Below are positions 34,709 through 43,766 of a DNA stretch of 64,000 bases, one piece after another; within the stretch, counting starts at the first letter, position 1, and each line of letters starts with the position of its first letter. This DNA comes from Streptomyces sp. CB01580. GTDB taxonomy: Bacteria; Actinomycetota; Actinomycetes; Streptomycetales; Streptomycetaceae. Below the pieces are notes generated by a model, which saw nothing but the letters and a program-made list of their open reading frames with translations, was not told the origin of the DNA and did no database searches. A program made the position numbers and the translations under genes. The DNA lies in assembly GCF_001905795.1 (NCBI RefSeq), contig NZ_LIXJ01000012.1, positions 157,512-221,511 of the forward strand. Reading direction: 5' to 3'.

Positions 34709-35107
34709 TCAGGCCAGAAGTTTCGTCTTCGCCCGCTGGTACTCCTCGTCCGTAAGGGCGTTCCGGTCCTTCAGTTCGGCGAGTCTCGCCAGGTCGTCCA
34801 CATGGCTGCCGTGCTTCGGCTCGCCCCCGGCGGCTTCGCGTACGTATGCCTTGAAGGCTGCCTCGCGTTCCCGCGCCGCCTCGATGTCCCGTCCGCCCAT
34901 GGACCTGCCGCGCACGATCACGTACAGCAGCACGCCGATGTACGGCAGCAGCAGTGCCACGATCAGCCAGCCGGCCTTGCCCCAGCCGCCCAGGTCGTCG
35001 CTGCGGAAGATGTCCGTGACGACCTTGAACAGCAGGAAGAGCCACATGATCCAGAGGAAGAACCAGAGCATGGTCCAGAAGAGATTGAGCAAGGGATAGT
35101 TGTCCAC
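34709..35107 (-). CDS. SHOCT-domain membrane protein with PLDc_N-like region
   Basis: A 132-residue protein with two membrane helices (about 8-30, and GWLIVALLLPYIGVLLYVIV around 45-65) of the phospholipase-D nuclease N-terminal type. A cytosolic helix with RGRSMGGRDIEAAREREAAFKAY follows, then a C-terminal SHOCT motif (DDLARLAELKDRNALTDEEYQRAKTKLL). Function is unknown; SHOCT modules mediate oligomerisation. The GTG at 35107 is preferred to the ATG at 35134 because a GGGAG lies seven bases upstream and homologues start MDNYPLLN. Confidence 0.85.
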   Translation of the reverse strand: MDNYPLLNLFWTMLWFFLWIMWLFLLFKVVTDIFRSDDLGGWGKAGWLIVALLLPYIGVLLYVIVRGRSMGGRDIEAAREREAAFKAYVREAAGGEPKHGSHVDDLARLAELKDRNALTDEEYQRAKTKLLA

Positions 35108-35246
35108 GGTCGCTCCCGGTCGCCGCTGTCCCATCGCATCGACCCATTGGTGGGTAAATCAGTCATATCACCGCATATTCGATCCCGCCTGTCACCTCGG
35201 GGTGGTCACGAGCGCGCCGGACATGGCGTAGAGTTGTGTTCACCGA

Positions 35247-35320
35247 CGCGGGGTGGAGCAGCTCGGTAGCTCGCTGGGCTCATAACCCAGAGGTCGCAGG
35301 TTCAAATCCTGTCCCCGCTA
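35247..35320 (+). tRNA. initiator tRNA-Met(CAT)
   Basis: A 74-nt tRNA with anticodon loop CTCATAA. Initiator hallmarks: an unpaired first position (C1 against U72) and three consecutive G-C pairs in the anticodon stem (CTGGG/CCCAG). T-loop TTCAAAT, discriminator A, no encoded CCA. A TAGAGT -10 lies at 35229-35234. Confidence 0.97.
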
Positions 35321-35327
35321 CTGAAGA

Positions 35328-35369
35328 CCCGGGCCCGGCGCGTACAGCGTGCCGGGCCCGGGGTTTTTT
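35328..35369 (+). terminator. intrinsic terminator of initiator tRNA
   Basis: A CCCGGGCCCGGC / GCCGGGCCCGGGG stem is followed by TTTTTT, eight bases after the tRNA. Confidence 0.9.
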
Positions 35370-35534
35370 CGTGCCGTCGCTGGATGGCACGAGGTGCGTG
35401 GGTGGCGTGTGAGGTGTGCCACGCGTGTACCTCTGTTGGGCGATGCGGAGTCGCCGCGCGGCTGAGCTCCGGTGAGCCTGGGGCGGGGCGCGGTACCGTC
35501 CGCAGCCGTGCGTGTACCGGGCAGGAGACCACAG

Positions 35535-36722
35535 GTGTGGAAGCGGCTGAAGCGGCGCGGCGGACATGCCGGGGGCGGGCACGCCGGAGGGGTTGCCGGC
35601 GGCGCCGGTGCCCGTCGGTTCGTGCGCATGCTGCCGACCCTGATGATCGTCGGCGGGCTGCTGTTCGGCCTGCTCACCCCGCCGGTCTTCACCGCCATCC
35701 CGCTGTTTGTCGCGGCGCCGCTGATCGCCGCGCCGTTCTTCTCGTTGTCCAGCACCGTGCGCACCGGCATCGCCTCGATGCTGGCCGTCATCGCGCTCCG
35801 GCTGGCCACCGAATCGCTGCCGACGGCCGTGGCGCTGATCGAGCTGCTCACACTGGCGACCGTCTCGGTGCTCGCGGTGGTGATCAACCGGGTCGTGTGG
35901 CGGAGCAACGAGCAGCTGGCCTCCGCGCGGGTCATCGCGGAGCGGGCCATGCGGGCGGTGCTGCCGAAGCCGTTCGACCGGATCGGCGGGCTCCATGTGG
36001 CGGCGCGGTACGAGGCCGCGCAGGCCGACGAGTTCGTCGGCGGTGACCTGTTCGCGGTGACGGACACCCCGTACGGGGTGCGGCTGGTGGTCGGTGACGT
36101 ACGGGGGAAGGGGCTCGACGCCGTGGAGACGGTCGCCGTGGTCATCGGGGCGTTCCGGGAGGCGGCCGAACAGGAGCGCTCGCTGGAGGGTGTGGCGCGT
36201 CGGCTGGAGCGGGCGCTGGTGCGGGAGAGGAGGGCGCGCCGGGGCGGGCCCGACATCGTCGAGGGCTTCACCACCGCAGTGCTGGCCGAGATCCCGGCCG
36301 GCCTGTCCCGGGTCCGGATCGTCAACCGCGGCCACCCCGAGCCGATCCTGCTGTACCCGGACGGGGCGCTGGACGTGCTGGCGCCCTCGATGTCCGCGCT
36401 GCCGCTCGGGATGGACCTGGGCGCGTGGCCCGACCGGACGGACGAGTGGGATCTGCGGCCGGGGGTGACGCTGCTCCTCTACACCGACGGCCTCTCCGAG
36501 GCGCGGAGCGCCCAGGGGGACTTCTACGATCCGGCGGCCCGGCTGCGCGGGCGGATCTTTCCCGGGCCGGACGAGCTGCTGTCCGCGCTGACCGACGACG
36601 TACGGCTGCACACGGGGGGCGAGTCGACCGACGACATGGCCCTGCTCGCGGTCGTGCGCCCCGCGGAGGGGCAGCCGGAGCGGCGCAGGACCGTCCGGAT
36701 CGTGGGGCCGGACCCGGCATGA
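35535..36722 (+). CDS. membrane-anchored SpoIIE/PP2C-type serine phosphatase
   Basis: A 395-residue RsbU-like phosphatase. After a basic Gly-rich start come several hydrophobic helices (about 30-130: MLPTLMIVGGLLFGLLTPPVFTAIPLFVAAPLIAAPFF and following). The SpoIIE catalytic domain (about 150-385) has metal-site signatures DEFVGGDLFAV, VGDVRGKG, NRGHPEPILL, YTDGLSEAR and STDDMALLAV. It would dephosphorylate an anti-anti-sigma partner not encoded here. The GTG at 35535 is chosen over 35472 and 35508 because GGAG lies seven bases upstream. Confidence 0.92.
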   Translation: MWKRLKRRGGHAGGGHAGGVAGGAGARRFVRMLPTLMIVGGLLFGLLTPPVFTAIPLFVAAPLIAAPFFSLSSTVRTGIASMLAVIALRLATESLPTAVALIELLTLATVSVLAVVINRVVWRSNEQLASARVIAERAMRAVLPKPFDRIGGLHVAARYEAAQADEFVGGDLFAVTDTPYGVRLVVGDVRGKGLDAVETVAVVIGAFREAAEQERSLEGVARRLERALVRERRARRGGPDIVEGFTTAVLAEIPAGLSRVRIVNRGHPEPILLYPDGALDVLAPSMSALPLGMDLGAWPDRTDEWDLRPGVTLLLYTDGLSEARSAQGDFYDPAARLRGRIFPGPDELLSALTDDVRLHTGGESTDDMALLAVVRPAEGQPERRRTVRIVGPDPA

Positions 36723-37065
36723 CGGACGGTCCGGGGCGGCCGGGCGTGTGCGGGAGGGGCCGGGGCGTCCGGGCGGTCGGGCGTGTGCGAGAAGGCTGCG
36801 AGGGGTTCGGTCCGGTGCGCCCGTGAGGCCGTGGATGTCCGTCCGGGCGGCCGGGTGTGCCCGAGCGGACCCGGGTGCCACCGTACGTAATCGAAAGACG
36901 CCGCTCCGCATAACATTTGACGCAACGTCAGTTACACGGTATTGACTGAGACTCGATCAAGTCGTCTGAATACGCCCCGAGATGTCCAGTAAAGTCCAGG
37001 CCAAAGACGTGAACGATCAGTGGGAGCGGCTTGGAATCAGGGCCCGGTGTCTATTAACGTTCGAT
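36723..37065 (+). promoter_or_regulatory. promoter region of the riboswitch-controlled M23 gene
   Basis: 343 bp with no gene. The right part is AT-rich. TTGACG (36917-36922) and TATTGA (36940-36945) are 17 bp apart, with a TGACG-CAA-CGTCA palindrome over the -35; a second TTGACT (36942-36947) follows at once. Transcription would give a leader of about 300 nt containing the ydaO element. Confidence 0.5.
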
Positions 37066-37242
37066 AACGCAGCGCGGTCGTCCCAGCCGTCGTCAGAGGC
37101 GGCACCGTGCGCCAGCGCCGAATCCCGAAAGGGAACCGGGGAACCACCACCCTGGGGTGAATCGGACATCCGGGTCTCGTGAGAGACGCGGTGTCCGTAG
37201 GAGACCTTCCTGCTCCGAACCCGTCAGCTAACCCGGTAGGCG
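37066..37242 (+). ncRNA. ydaO/yuaA (cyclic di-AMP) riboswitch
   Basis: The leader shows the conserved ydaO-class blocks in order: GCCGAATCCCGAAAGGGAAC, CGGGGAACC, GGGGTGAATCGG, GGGTCTCGTGAGAGACG, TAGGAGACCTTCCTGCTCCG, AACCCGTCAGCTAACCCGGTAGGCG. This RNA class binds c-di-AMP. In actinobacteria it usually precedes cell-wall hydrolase genes, as here. Binding normally turns expression off. The downstream ribosome site GGAAAGGAG begins nine bases after the element. Confidence 0.95.
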
Positions 37243-37268
37243 AGAAGGAAGGAAAGGAGTGCGCCCCC

Positions 37269-38489
37269 GTGGCGTCCAACAAGCCTGCCCCCGAGGCCCC
37301 TGCCCGGCTCGACTCCGCGTACGGTTCCGAGTTCGGCACCGACTTCGGCCCCGGTTACGGCGCGGGCCCCGGCTACGGCTCCGACTACGGAACGGCCGGG
37401 ATGACGACGGTGTCCGGCACCGCGGATCGCATGGACCACGGCATCGGACCGGACATGACCGCCACCGCGACCCTGCCCGGCGCCGACTTCGGTGTCGACG
37501 GTGAGCGCGGCTGGGACGAGTGGAACCCCACCGAGGAGACCGTCCGCCCCGTACGCGGCAAGCACCGGGTCGCCAAGCAGCGCAACGGACTCGCCCGCAG
37601 TTCCGCGGTGCTCGGGGTCGGCGTCATCGCGGCGGTCGGCGCGGGCGGCATGGCCTCCGCGCAGGGCAAGCCGCCGGTGTCCATCTCCCTTCCCGACTCC
37701 ATCGCGGACAACCTGCCCGACGCCAAGTCCCTTCCTGGCGTGGGCGCCCTCCTCTCCGACAAGTCCGAGGACGACGGGGCCGCGCCCGCCACCGCCCCGC
37801 TCACCACCGCGGGCATCACCACCGCCGAGGCCGAGCAGGGCACGACCGACGCGGGCGAGGCGCTGCGCGCCCGCATCCTCCAGCAGGCCGAGCAGCAGCA
37901 GGCCGCCGCCGCCGCGGAGGCCAGGGAGGCCCAGGAGAAGGCCGCGGCGGAGAAGGCCGCGGCCGAGGCCAAGAAGCAGCAGGACGCCGCCGAGGCCAAG
38001 GCCGCCGCCGAGAAGAAGAAGGCGGAGGAGAAGGCGAAGGAGGAGGCGAAGAAGAAGGCCGAGGCCCTGCGGCTCGCCAAGCTCGCCGCCAGCTACGCCG
38101 TCCCGACCACCTCGTACACGATCACCTCGACGTACGGCCAGGCCGGCACGATGTGGTCCTCCGGTCACCACACCGGCCTCGACTTCGCGGCGCCGACGGG
38201 CACCCCCGTCAAGGCCGTTCACGGCGGCACCATCAAGTCGGCGGGCTGGTCCGGCTCGTACGGCTACCGCACGGTGCTGGAGCTGGAGGACGGTACGGAG
38301 GTCTGGTACTGCCACCAGTCCTCGATCGGCGTCGGGGTCGGTCAGAAGGTCTCCACCGGGGACACCATCGGCCGGGTCGGCGCGACCGGCAACGTGACGG
38401 GTCCCCACCTCCACCTGGAGATCCACACCGCCGACGGCACGGGCGTGGACCCGATGGGCTGGCTGCGGAGCAAGGGCCTCAACATCTGA
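37269..38489 (+). CDS. M23 (lysostaphin-type) peptidoglycan endopeptidase
   Basis: A 406-residue exported hydrolase. An N-terminal 110-residue hydrophilic Gly/Tyr-rich part (with GYGAGPGYGSDYG) precedes a hydrophobic segment (AVLGVGVIAAVGAGGMASAQG, near 118-138) that should serve as signal or anchor. Then comes a long Ala/Glu/Lys coiled coil (about 195-285) and a C-terminal M23 domain with zinc ligands in HTGLDFAAPTG and HLHLEIH. It should cut peptide cross-links. The GTG at 37269 is set by GGAAAGGAG; the upstream in-frame ATG-like start at 37179 lies inside the riboswitch and is rejected. Expression is under the ydaO element. Confidence 0.94.
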   Translation: MASNKPAPEAPARLDSAYGSEFGTDFGPGYGAGPGYGSDYGTAGMTTVSGTADRMDHGIGPDMTATATLPGADFGVDGERGWDEWNPTEETVRPVRGKHRVAKQRNGLARSSAVLGVGVIAAVGAGGMASAQGKPPVSISLPDSIADNLPDAKSLPGVGALLSDKSEDDGAAPATAPLTTAGITTAEAEQGTTDAGEALRARILQQAEQQQAAAAAEAREAQEKAAAEKAAAEAKKQQDAAEAKAAAEKKKAEEKAKEEAKKKAEALRLAKLAASYAVPTTSYTITSTYGQAGTMWSSGHHTGLDFAAPTGTPVKAVHGGTIKSAGWSGSYGYRTVLELEDGTEVWYCHQSSIGVGVGQKVSTGDTIGRVGATGNVTGPHLHLEIHTADGTGVDPMGWLRSKGLNI

Positions 38490-38618
38490 GGCACCCGCGT
38501 CGGCGTCGCGCGGGCGGACAACGATGCGCAGGCGGACGGCGCGGACAACACCGAACGGCCGTCCGCCGAACGATGGATGCGCGGAATACCGTTCTGGCGG
38601 GAACACGTTGATCGATTC

Positions 38619-39563
38619 ATGACTTCCCTTCGCAAACTGGGCTCTTCCGATCTTCAGGTGTTCCCGCTCGCCCTCGGCGGCAATGTCTTCGGCTGGACGG
38701 CCGACGAGGCGCAGTCGTTCGCCGTGCTCGACGCCTACACGGAGGCGGGCGGCAACTTCGTCGACACCGCCGACGCCTACTCCGCCTGGGTGCCGGGGAA
38801 CGAGGGCGGCGAGTCGGAGACCGTCATCGGCAAGTGGCTCGCGTCCCGGCCCGGCCGGTCCGACGTCGTCGTCGCCACCAAGGTCGGCGCCCACCCCTCC
38901 TACAAGGGCCTCTCCGCCGCCACCGTCAAGGCGGCGGCGGAAGAGTCGCTGCGCAGGCTCGGCAGGGACCACATCGACCTCTACTACACGCACTTCGACG
39001 ACGAGACCGTGCCGGTCGAGGAGATCATCACCACCCTCGACGAGCTGGTGAGGGCCGGCAAGGTGCGCGAGATCGGCGCGTCCAACATCAGCCCCGAGCG
39101 GCTCCGGGCGTCCCTGGACTTCTCCGAGCGCGAGGGGCTGGCCCGATACGTCGCCCTGCAGCCGCACTACAACCTCGTCTCCCGCGACACCTACGAGGGC
39201 GCGCTCCAGGACACGGCCGCGCGGGCCGGGCTCGCCGCCGTCCCGTACTACGCCCTGGCCTCCGGATTCCTCACCGGCAAGTACCGCCCGGGCGCCCCGG
39301 TGGAGAGCGCGCGTGCGGAGAGCGCGGGGAAGCACCTGGAGTCGGAGCGGGGGCGGAACGTCCTCGCCGCCCTGGACCGGGTCGCCCAGGCCCATGACGC
39401 ACAGATCGCGACCGTGGCGCTGGCCTGGCTCGCGTCCCGGCCGACCGTCGTCGCGCCGATCGCCTCGGCCCGTACGGTCGAGCAGCTGCCCGCCCTGACG
39501 GCCGTGGCCGACCTCCGGCTGACCGAGGGGGAGCTGGCCGACCTCACCGAGGCGTCCGCCTGA
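38619..39563 (+). CDS. aldo/keto reductase
   Basis: A 314-residue NAD(P)H-dependent (alpha/beta)8-barrel oxidoreductase. Family markers are the FVDTADAYSAWVPGNEGGESE region with the catalytic Asp/Tyr, VVVATKVGAHP with the catalytic lysine, DHIDLYYTHFDD with the histidine position, and GASNISPERL. The cofactor loop is the SARTVEQLPAL segment near the C-terminus. The ATG at 38619 gives MTSLRKLGSSDLQVFPLALGGNVFGW, the usual start, in preference to 38577. The substrate is unknown. It lies 129 bp after the M23 gene. Confidence 0.92.
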   Translation: MTSLRKLGSSDLQVFPLALGGNVFGWTADEAQSFAVLDAYTEAGGNFVDTADAYSAWVPGNEGGESETVIGKWLASRPGRSDVVVATKVGAHPSYKGLSAATVKAAAEESLRRLGRDHIDLYYTHFDDETVPVEEIITTLDELVRAGKVREIGASNISPERLRASLDFSEREGLARYVALQPHYNLVSRDTYEGALQDTAARAGLAAVPYYALASGFLTGKYRPGAPVESARAESAGKHLESERGRNVLAALDRVAQAHDAQIATVALAWLASRPTVVAPIASARTVEQLPALTAVADLRLTEGELADLTEASA

Positions 39564-39699
39564 CGGACGCCACCGGCGGGCAGGGCAGCCCCCGGCAGGC
39601 CGACCGGCGGACGGGGTGGCGGACTGTTCCGGTTCCGGCGGCGGATCGTGCTCGGGTTTGGCCGCGCTCCGGTCGCTCCGTCGAACCGCCCCTGTCCAC

Positions 39700-39734
39700 G
39701 AACGCCCCGGAAGCGTCGCGTTCCCGGGGCGTTC
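39700..39734. terminator. bidirectional terminator between aldo/keto reductase and prsW-like gene
   Basis: A GAACGCCCCGGAA / TTCCCGGGGCGTTC stem-loop lies between convergent genes, 26 bp from the stop of the leftward gene. Confidence 0.75.
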
Positions 39735-39759
39735 GCGCGTCCGCGGCGCGCGCCCGGGG

Positions 39760-41391
39760 CTACCGGGGCGGCAGCCGGTACGGGTTGTAGCCGCCGTACG
39801 CCTGGTGCGGCGGCGGGAACGCGGCCGGGGCCGGCGCCGGCCAGTACGGGACCGGGGCGGGTGGGAACGGGTAGGGGCGTAGGAGGCCCGCCGCCTGCGC
39901 GGCATAGGCGAGGGCGGGAGCGGCCACGTCCCTGCGCTGCCAGAGGTGGTGCAACAGCTCCAGTTCACGAGCCGCGAAGTCGGGGCCTGCCGTCCCGAGG
40001 CGGGCCTGGCGGCGGAGCGAGGCCAGTGACATCGCGAACGACTCGTACTCGGCGACGGTACGGGCGGCGGCCTTGCCCCGGGCCTTGGCCTGGGCCTGAG
40101 CCTTGCGGCGCTCCTTGCGGGGCGCCCCGCCCTGCGCCTGCGCCACGGCCTGCACCGGGGGCAGGGCCTGGACCGGTGCGCCGACCGGGGCCACCGCTCC
40201 GTGGCCCGGACCGTGCACCGCTCCGGTGCCCGGTGCATGGCCCGGTGAGTGGCCTGGGCCGTACGGGTTGCCCCAGCCGGCCCCGGCGTCGAAGGAGTGG
40301 TGCCGGCGGGCCGCGTCGCGGGCCAGGCCGCGGGCCCGCATGGAGGCGAGGGCGAGTGGTTCGGCGGGGGTCAGCCAGCCGGCCGCCGCGTAGCCGGGCA
40401 GCTCTGCGGCGAGTGCGCGCAGCTCGCGTCGGCGTGCCCAGATCACCAGCCAGGTCAACACGCCGAAGAGCGGAACCATGAACACCGCGTACACGGCGTA
40501 GAAGGCGAGTGGTCCGAAGAAGGAGGCCGACCCGTTCCACAACGCGTGCATGCCCATGGCGAGGACGAGCCCCAGCAGCGGCAGCGCGATGCGGCGGAAC
40601 CGCCGGTTGCGGGCACTGGCGGCGGCGAGACCGAAGCCCGTCCCCGTCAGGATCGTGAAGAGCGGGTGTGCGAACGGGGACATCACCGCCCGCACGAAGA
40701 ACGTCGCGGCGGTCATCGAGGCGACGCCCGAGGCCCCGGCCTGCTGGTCCTCCCCGAAGGCGTTGCCCAGATAGAGGATGTTCTCGGTGAAGGCGAAACC
40801 GCTCGCGGTGAAACCGGCGATCACGACGCCGTCGACGATTCCGCTGAACTCACGTCTTCGGAACAGGAAGACCAGCAGGATCGCGACGGCCTTGGCGCTC
40901 TCCTCGACGACCGGTGCTATGACCGTCGCACCGAGGTTGTCCGCGTTCGTCGGGTCGGCGGTGGTCGTGGCTATCCAACGGGTCGCGAACGAGTTCGCGA
41001 GGATCGCGATCAGGGCGGCCGCGAACGCGCCCCAGGCCAGGGCGAACAACAGGTTCCGCCAGGGCGCGGGGTCGACCCGGTCCAGCCAGCGGAACGCCGC
41101 CATCAGGAGTGGCACGGGCAGCACCGCGAGGCCGAGACCTACGAGGAAGCCCTCGGTGCCCGTCTGGTCGCGGACCAGGGCCAGGATCGCCAGAGCGCAC
41201 ACCGCGAGCACCGTGCACACGGCCGCGACGCGGAACGTCCTGCTGCGCCACACCATGCCGACGCGCCGCGGCCGGTACCTCCAGTGCCGTCGCTCCGGCA
41301 CGGCGGCCAGGATCTCGCCGACCCGCTGCTCCTCGAGCACCGGGACGGCCGGATGCGGCTGCCGCTGCTGGACAGACCCTTCGTATACCAC
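39760..41391 (-). CDS. PrsW-family intramembrane protease
   Basis: A 543-residue membrane protein with about eight hydrophobic segments between residues 50 and 310. PrsW signatures are present: VVEESAKAVAILLVF (EExxK), GFAFTENILYLG, FAHPLFTILTGTGFG and MGMHALWNGS, supplying the glutamate and histidine metal-site residues. In Bacillus PrsW cleaves the anti-sigma factor RsiW. A substrate here is unknown, though a membrane-tethered sigma factor is encoded 14 kb away. The C-terminal 220 residues are a cytosolic extension with Gly/His/Pro-rich repeats (GPGHSPGHAPGTGAVHGPGHG) and a Gln/Ala/Lys helix. Last gene of lhgO-trmB-prsW. Confidence 0.9.
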   Translation of the reverse strand: MVYEGSVQQRQPHPAVPVLEEQRVGEILAAVPERRHWRYRPRRVGMVWRSRTFRVAAVCTVLAVCALAILALVRDQTGTEGFLVGLGLAVLPVPLLMAAFRWLDRVDPAPWRNLLFALAWGAFAAALIAILANSFATRWIATTTADPTNADNLGATVIAPVVEESAKAVAILLVFLFRRREFSGIVDGVVIAGFTASGFAFTENILYLGNAFGEDQQAGASGVASMTAATFFVRAVMSPFAHPLFTILTGTGFGLAAASARNRRFRRIALPLLGLVLAMGMHALWNGSASFFGPLAFYAVYAVFMVPLFGVLTWLVIWARRRELRALAAELPGYAAAGWLTPAEPLALASMRARGLARDAARRHHSFDAGAGWGNPYGPGHSPGHAPGTGAVHGPGHGAVAPVGAPVQALPPVQAVAQAQGGAPRKERRKAQAQAKARGKAAARTVAEYESFAMSLASLRRQARLGTAGPDFAARELELLHHLWQRRDVAAPALAYAAQAAGLLRPYPFPPAPVPYWPAPAPAAFPPPHQAYGGYNPYRLPPR

Positions 41392-41530
41392 CCCATGACC
41401 CTAACGAGCGGTACCGACACCGGCCACGGGGAATGGCCAGTGGCGGCCCTTCGCCGGACCTCGGCGGTGGTCGGGGGAGGCACCATCTGCGGCGGGCTCG
41501 GCGGTGGGGTCGGGCGGGTTCGGCGACGGA

Positions 41531-42520
41531 TCAGCGGCGAGTGAAGAGCAGGTCGTGCACGACGTGGCCCTTGTCGAGTCCCTGGCCCTCGAAGCGGGTC
41601 AGCGGCCGGAACGCGGGCCGTGGCGCGTAGCCGCCCTCCGGCAGGGTGTTTTCGAAGAGGGGGTGCGCGGTCAGCACCTCCAGCATCTGCTCCGCGTACG
41701 GCTCCCAGTCGGTCGCGCAGTGGACCAGGGCGCCCGGCCTCAGCCGCTGGGCCGCCAGGTCGAGGAATTCCGGCTGGATCAGCCGACGCTTGTGATGACG
41801 CTTCTTGGGCCACGGATCGGGGAAGTACACCCGCAGCCCGTCCAGCGAGTCCGGCTTCAGCATCTCGCGCAGCAGGATGATCGCGTCGCCGTTGGCGACA
41901 CGGATGTTGGACAGGCCGTTCCGCTCCGCGAGGCCGAGCAGATTGCCCTGGCCGGGGGTGTGGACGTCGACGGCGAGAATGCCCGTCCCCGGATCGTCCG
42001 CGGCCATCTGCGCGGTGGCCTCGCCCATGCCGAACCCGATCTCCAGCACGACCGGGAGCCCGTCGAACAGCTCGGGCAGGTCGAGGACCCGCTGCCCGTC
42101 GATGTCCAGGCCCCACGCGGGCCAGAGCCGCATCAGGGCGTCCTCCTGGCCGGGCGTGACCCGGCTCCGGCGCGGCTGGAAGCTGCGGATGCGGCGCTCG
42201 TGGTGCGATCCGGCCGGGTCGACGGCGGGCCCGCCGGGGAAGCGCGGCTCCTGGCGCAGCCGGCGCTGGCGCTCGAAGGACGCGGCGCGCAGATCGTCCG
42301 GAATCCCGGAGCCGGTCCCGGAGGGGGTCTGGGACGGGGCGGCTCCGGCGGAGGTTTCGGCGGGGGCTCCGGAAACACGGGTCGCGGAGGCGGCCTCTGC
42401 GGCGGAGGTCCCGGAGGTGGCCTCGGCGGAGGTCCCGGCTGCGGGGGACGAGGGCGCCCCCGAGGGGCCCGCGGTGAGGTCTGCGGGAGGGGTCGCGGAG
42501 GGGTTCAAGGGCTCAGACAC
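41531..42520 (-). CDS. trmB: tRNA (guanine-N7-)-methyltransferase
   Basis: A 329-residue SAM-dependent enzyme that methylates G46 in the tRNA variable loop. The catalytic domain begins near residue 110: LEIGFGMGEATAQMA (SAM site), AVDVHTPGQG, FPDPWPKKRHHKRRL (signature) and HCATDWEPYAEQM. The first 100 residues are an Ala/Ser/Thr-rich extension beyond the usual 220-250-residue family length, containing ATSGTSAAEAASATR-type low complexity. The GTG start overlaps the lhgO stop by eight bases, so the genes are coupled. Confidence 0.93.
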   Translation of the reverse strand: MSEPLNPSATPPADLTAGPSGAPSSPAAGTSAEATSGTSAAEAASATRVSGAPAETSAGAAPSQTPSGTGSGIPDDLRAASFERQRRLRQEPRFPGGPAVDPAGSHHERRIRSFQPRRSRVTPGQEDALMRLWPAWGLDIDGQRVLDLPELFDGLPVVLEIGFGMGEATAQMAADDPGTGILAVDVHTPGQGNLLGLAERNGLSNIRVANGDAIILLREMLKPDSLDGLRVYFPDPWPKKRHHKRRLIQPEFLDLAAQRLRPGALVHCATDWEPYAEQMLEVLTAHPLFENTLPEGGYAPRPAFRPLTRFEGQGLDKGHVVHDLLFTRR

Positions 42521-43766
42521 AATGACCCGATTCTACGGCGGGCGGCTTCCACCCCGTCTCCCGCGCCTGGAGCAGCGCCCTGCGTGCCACCTCCCGCCCG
42601 ATGGGCAGGGAGGCCGTCGCGGCGGGCGACGGGGCGTTCAGCACGTGGACGGTGTGCGGGGCCTCGCGGATCAGGAAGTCGTCCACCAGGGTGCCGTCGC
42701 GCAGCACCGCCTGGGCCCTGACCCCGGCCGGGGCGGGCCGCAGATCGGCCTCCGTGACATCGGGCAGCAGTCGTCGCACCGCCGCCGTGAACGCGTGCTT
42801 CGACAACGAGCGGCGCACCTCGCCCGCCCCGTACCGCCAGTGTCTGCGCGCGATCCGCCAGGTGCCCGGCCAGGTCAGGGCGTCCGCCAGCTCGCGGGGG
42901 CGCACGACGGGCCACGCATATCCCTCGCGGGCCAGCGCCGGCACCGCGTTCGGACCGACGTGTACACCGCCGTCGTGGCCGCGGGTCAGATGCACGCCGA
43001 GGAACGGGAACGCCGGGTCGGGCACCGGGTAGACCAGACCGCGCACCAGCTCCGGCCGCGTCAGCTCGTAGTACTCCCCCCGGAACGGCACGATCCGCAT
43101 CCCCGGCTCGTCGCCCGCGAGCCGCGCCACCCGGTCGCAGTGCAGCCCGGCGCAGTTGACCAGCACCCGGGCCCGCACCACCGCGCCGTCCGCCGTGCGC
43201 ACCGCCACGCCCCAGGGGCGCCGGTCGACCGAGACGACCTCCGAGCCGTGACGGATCACGCCGCCCGCGGCGACCACCTCGGTGGCGAACCGTGCCGCCA
43301 CCGCCGGGAAGTCGCACACCCCGGTCGTCCCGACGCGGATCGCGGCGAGCCCGCGCACATCGGGTTCGTACGCGGCGATCTGGGCCGGCCCCAGCTCGCG
43401 CACAGGTAGCCCGTGCTGCCGTCCGCGCTGGACCAACGCGTGCAGCCGAGGCAGCTCGGACCGCTCGGTCGCGACGATCAGCTTGCCGGTCACCGCGTGC
43501 GCGATGCCGTGCTCGGCGCAGAACTCGACCATCTCGGCGGCACCGCGCACCGCGTAGCGGGCCTTGAGCGAGCCGGGAGGGTAGTAGATGCCGCTGTGGA
43601 TCACGCCGCTGTTGCGCCCGGTCTGGTGACGGGCGGGGCCGGACTCCTTCTCCAGCACCGTCACCCGGGTGCCGGGAGCGGTGCGCGTGAGGGCGTACGC
43701 CGTCGACAGGCCGACGATCCCGCCGCCGATCACCAGCACGTCGCAGTCGTACGCCGCGTGCGTCAT
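42513..43766 (-). CDS. lhgO: L-2-hydroxyglutarate oxidase (FAD-dependent)
   Basis: A 417-residue DAO-family flavoenzyme that oxidises L-2-hydroxyglutarate to 2-oxoglutarate, a metabolite-repair reaction feeding electrons to the quinone pool. The FAD site is DVLVIGGGIVGLSTAYAL (about 9-26). RHQTGRNSGVIHSGIYYPPGSLKA is the LhgO hallmark. VNCAGLHCDRVARLAG and VPFRGEYYEL follow, with the second dinucleotide motif near HVLNAPSPAATASLPIG. The ATG at 43766 follows a GGGAGGTGG site. First gene of the leftward trio. Confidence 0.93.
   Translation of the reverse strand: MTHAAYDCDVLVIGGGIVGLSTAYALTRTAPGTRVTVLEKESGPARHQTGRNSGVIHSGIYYPPGSLKARYAVRGAAEMVEFCAEHGIAHAVTGKLIVATERSELPRLHALVQRGRQHGLPVRELGPAQIAAYEPDVRGLAAIRVGTTGVCDFPAVAARFATEVVAAGGVIRHGSEVVSVDRRPWGVAVRTADGAVVRARVLVNCAGLHCDRVARLAGDEPGMRIVPFRGEYYELTRPELVRGLVYPVPDPAFPFLGVHLTRGHDGGVHVGPNAVPALAREGYAWPVVRPRELADALTWPGTWRIARRHWRYGAGEVRRSLSKHAFTAAVRRLLPDVTEADLRPAPAGVRAQAVLRDGTLVDDFLIREAPHTVHVLNAPSPAATASLPIGREVARRALLQARETGWKPPAVESGHCV

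Noticed and set aside
37179..37268. Upstream start for the M23 protein at 37179
   Set aside because: The extra codons fall inside conserved ydaO riboswitch sequence; the GTG at 37269 has a strong ribosome site.
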